Below, one piece after another: positions 61,838 through 64,000 of a stretch of 64,000 nt of DNA. Below the pieces are notes generated by a model that saw only the letters and a list, made by a program, of their open reading frames with translations, was not told where the DNA came from and made no database searches. A program made the translations under genes and the position numbers. Numbering within the stretch: position 1 is the stretch's first letter; each line of letters starts with the position of its first letter. Location of the stretch: the NCBI RefSeq assembly GCF_025628965.1, contig NZ_JAOTEN010000005.1, positions 1-64,000 on the forward strand, written 5' to 3'. The stretch comes from Chryseobacterium gilvum. Lineage in GTDB: Bacteria; Bacteroidota; Bacteroidia; Flavobacteriales; Weeksellaceae.

Positions 61838-62842
61838 ATGTTTACACCTGCAGAACTTTTAGAAATCAATACGTTACTTATTCCGGAAAATAAAATTGTC
61901 ATTCTTACCCATTACAATCCGGATGGTGATGCGATCGGTTCAAGTTTAGGATTAAAACATTATCTGCATGCAAAAGGTATCGAAGCGGAGGTGATCACAC
62001 CTAATGATTTTCCCAAGTTCCTGAAATGGATGCCTGAAGCAAAGAAAAATATTGTTGCCGAATACAAAAGAAAAATCGCATCAGATCTCATCAGAGATGC
62101 CGATGTAATTTTCTGCTTAGATTTTAATTCACCGTCCAGAATTGGTATTTTAGGAGATTGGTTAACCAGAGCCAAAGCAAAAAAGATTCTTATCGATCAT
62201 CATCAGCAGCCGGAACCTTTTGATTTTGTATATTCGGATACCGTGATTCCTGCGACCTGTCAGATGATTTATCATTTCATTGAAGCAATGGGTGACGAAA
62301 ATCTTGTTAATAAAGAAATTGCAGAATGTTTATACACAGGAATCATGACGGATACCGGTGGTTTCCGTTTTAGGTCTACCAGTGCGGCAACCCACAGGAT
62401 TGTGGCTAATCTTATTGAAAAAGGTGCAGATCCTTCCATTATTACCTCTAATACATGGGATACAAATACGGTTTCCCGACTGCATTTATTAGCCCTGATT
62501 TTAGGGAGAATTGAAGTGGTGAATGATGGGAAAGCAGCTATTTTGTATCTAACAAGAAAAGAACTGAAAGAATATGGCTTTCAGAAGGGGGATACTGAAG
62601 GTTTTGTCAATTATGGACTGAGTATCATCGGAGTAAAAATGGCAGCATTTTTTATGGAAGATTTATATGAGGATTTTATCAAGATTTCTTTCAGAAGTAA
62701 AGATGATGTAGATGTGAACCAGTTTTCAAGAAAATATTTTAACGGGGGAGGCCACATTAATGCAGCAGGAGGGAAATCAGACGAAACTTTAGAGGAAACT
62801 ATTAGAACCTTTACACAGAGATTAGCAGAAGAAAATATGTAA
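61838..62842 (+). CDS. nrnA: DHH-family oligoribonuclease/pAp phosphatase (NrnA type)
   Basis: A 334-aa DHH-DHHA1 phosphoesterase, of the type that degrades short RNA and 3'-phosphoadenosine 5'-phosphate. Motifs NPDGDAIGSSLG (metal), DFNSPSRIG, IDHHQQP (the DHH), TGIMTDTGGF and the DHHA1 GGGHINAAGGK are present. The start ATG at 61838 is preceded by a TATCTTTG element (61804-61811) with a TTG only 16 bases further upstream. It is a single gene, convergent with the patatin gene. Confidence 0.9.
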   Translation: MFTPAELLEINTLLIPENKIVILTHYNPDGDAIGSSLGLKHYLHAKGIEAEVITPNDFPKFLKWMPEAKKNIVAEYKRKIASDLIRDADVIFCLDFNSPSRIGILGDWLTRAKAKKILIDHHQQPEPFDFVYSDTVIPATCQMIYHFIEAMGDENLVNKEIAECLYTGIMTDTGGFRFRSTSAATHRIVANLIEKGADPSIITSNTWDTNTVSRLHLLALILGRIEVVNDGKAAILYLTRKELKEYGFQKGDTEGFVNYGLSIIGVKMAAFFMEDLYEDFIKISFRSKDDVDVNQFSRKYFNGGGHINAAGGKSDETLEETIRTFTQRLAEENM

Positions 62843-62845
62843 TAT

Positions 62846-63649
62846 TTAAATCAGATACTCACTCTTTTTATATCCTTTGCTTTCAAGCTCAGTACAGGTA
62901 TATTCATAGACTTCAGAAAACATTTCGTCGAAAAACTTTTTGTTGAATAAACTGAATTTCGTCATTTTCGGCGGATCTAAAAATATATCGCACGATTTTG
63001 CCTTAGAGTACACCGATTTTGCAATGGCTAAATGTAAAATACGGTCAAATTCCTTCATAATACTCATATTTTCTAACCCGTCATAACTGATGGAATTCAC
63101 ATGGGAACCGATCAGGAAGTCACATTTGTCGATAATAGGTTCTATCGGAAGATTGTCTAAAACCCCTCCGTCTACATACACTTTTTCACCAATTCTTACA
63201 GGAGGAAGCACAAACGGAACACTGGACGATGCCAAAAGCGGCCCGAAAAGTTCACCTTCTGAGAAAAAATCGACAATACCGTGCGTAAGATCTGTTGCAG
63301 CAATATAAATAGGAATTTTTAAAACTTTAAAATCATCTTCAGGAAAATGATCGTTCAGGAGTTTCAGGATAAATTTTGAGCTGAAAATCCCGTTTCTGGA
63401 TAATTTTAAATAAGAACGCGAGAAAAACGTGGTTTCTCTCACGATATCCATCATTTCATCCGGACTTTTCCCTAAGGAATAAAATGCAGCAATGATAGAG
63501 CCTGCGCTGGTTCCGGAAATAATTTGAGGCTTCAGGCTGTATTCTTCCAGAGCTTTTAAAACGGCAATATGGGCAATTCCGCGCATTCCGCCGCCGGAAA
63601 GGGTAAGCCCAATAACCGGTTTTTTCTTTTTAGATGAAAAAAATCCCAT
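62846..63649 (-). CDS. patatin-like phospholipase
   Basis: A 267-aa serine lipase: oxyanion loop GGGMRG (19-24), nucleophile GTSAGS (Ser48) and the dyad Asp in DGG (Asp160). The layout matches bacterial RssA/patatin proteins. It hydrolyses phospholipids or lysophospholipids; location cannot be told because no signal peptide is evident. The start is the ATG at 63649. The upstream alpha/beta hydrolase ends 12 bases away, so both may be one transcript. Confidence 0.92.
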   Translation of the reverse strand: MGFFSSKKKKPVIGLTLSGGGMRGIAHIAVLKALEEYSLKPQIISGTSAGSIIAAFYSLGKSPDEMMDIVRETTFFSRSYLKLSRNGIFSSKFILKLLNDHFPEDDFKVLKIPIYIAATDLTHGIVDFFSEGELFGPLLASSSVPFVLPPVRIGEKVYVDGGVLDNLPIEPIIDKCDFLIGSHVNSISYDGLENMSIMKEFDRILHLAIAKSVYSKAKSCDIFLDPPKMTKFSLFNKKFFDEMFSEVYEYTCTELESKGYKKSEYLI

Positions 63650-63661
63650 GATAAAATAAAA

Positions 63662-64000
63662 CTAGAGGATGAGATTTTTGGGCATATTATGAAGCAGTTC
63701 TGTATTGATGATTTCCGCACAGATACGCGGTTTTTCCCAGTGCCCATTATGTCCGCAATCCAAAATATAAGATTTGATATTTGTCTTGTCGGGAAGATGT
63801 TTAATGGTATTTTCTGTTTTTACGGCATTATCATGTTTACCGGCTAAAACCAATATTTTAGCATTCAGGTTTTCCAGGACGTTTTTTTTATCAGTTCTGG
63901 CAACCATTCCTTTTACACAGGCTAAAGCACCTAGATTATTGGTAGAAAGTGCGATCTCAAGCGCGGTTTCAATTTTACCTTCCAGAATATCTCTTTCGTT
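63662..64000 (-). CDS. alpha/beta hydrolase, C-terminal part (cut by window end)
   Basis: The frame is open to the window edge, giving 112 residues of a longer gene. The visible end has LVLAGKHDNAVKTENT, with the acid Asp typical after the beta-7 strand, and CGHNGHWEKP, with the catalytic His. It matches the lid-less end of alpha/beta hydrolases such as epoxide or haloalkane hydrolase-like enzymes. The nucleophile is outside the window. Its stop is 12 bases before the patatin gene. Substrate unknown. Confidence 0.8.
   Translation of the reverse strand, partial: NERDILEGKIETALEIALSTNNLGALACVKGMVARTDKKNVLENLNAKILVLAGKHDNAVKTENTIKHLPDKTNIKSYILDCGHNGHWEKPRICAEIINTELLHNMPKNLIL

Noticed and set aside
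61618-61902. 94-residue ORF on the minus strand upstream of rpmH
   Set aside because: It overlaps the promoter of rpmH and the start of nrnA on the other strand, and its composition is AT-driven. It has no domain signs.

Overview
The window looks like chromosomal DNA of a flavobacterium close to Chryseobacterium (Weeksellaceae, Bacteroidota). The signs are a low-GC sequence, many intergenic copies of the Bacteroidota -7 promoter element TAnnTTTG, type IX secretion (T9SS) C-terminal sorting domains of both type A and type B, families largely confined to this phylum (GIN/DUF2807, DUF4252, DUF3667, the Bacteroidota form of GlmU), and gene pairs such as DUF177-rpmF and accB-accC. The genus is an inference from protein style; the phylum is well supported. 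I see no phage, plasmid, CRISPR, tRNA or IS transposase genes.

Layout. 1-500: 3' end of a 5S rRNA with its terminator, then a structured spacer and a small ORF made of eight heptads (21-bp units). 533-6596 (minus): an apparent operon of an outer-surface lipoprotein, a MazG-like pyrophosphohydrolase, aroA, a secreted protein, an SDR enzyme and an Omp85 barrel, with several 1-4 bp overlaps. 6781-8347: rpmE2 and a GlmU-family enzyme. 8447-11406: an ECF sigma factor, a membrane anti-sigma candidate and two DUF4252 proteins, one fused to a GIN domain. 11558-25194: guaB, a KTSC protein, a DUF4407 membrane protein, ruvC, a secreted pair including an M64 metallopeptidase, a 2'-5' RNA ligase-like protein, a PadR regulator with its membrane partner, a DUF71 ATPase, a TPR protein, the fused B12-dependent mutase IcmF, and a DUF3667 protein. 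25382-27201: rplM-rpsI-rpsB, with a folded element between rpsI and rpsB.

27279-45100 is the accessory core: four tandem, very large T9SS type B cell-surface proteins (944-1140 aa), all on the minus strand. Around them lie three paralogous small secreted proteins sharing one C-terminal domain, trmB, a CarboxypepD_reg protein and tsf. tsf, normally next to rpsB, is about 16 kb away on the opposite strand, so the block lies between two genes that are usually adjacent. The outer two giants share a module of about 174 residues that the inner two lack.

45139-63649 is mostly housekeeping: accA, gltX, a surface-polysaccharide cluster (three glycosyltransferases, one CgeB/RfaS-like protein and a polysaccharide deacetylase gene fall in 47740-52336, five genes in all), rocD, accC-accB, rpmF-DUF177, pdxA, ribE with an orphan sensor kinase and a TrmN6-like methyltransferase, ftsE, rpmH (52 aa), nrnA and a patatin phospholipase. 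The window ends inside an alpha/beta hydrolase gene.

The parts most worth follow-up are the four-gene T9SS array with its flanking paralogs, the heptad-repeat ORF after the rRNA operon, the three-box operator in front of padR, and the folded element between rpsI and rpsB.
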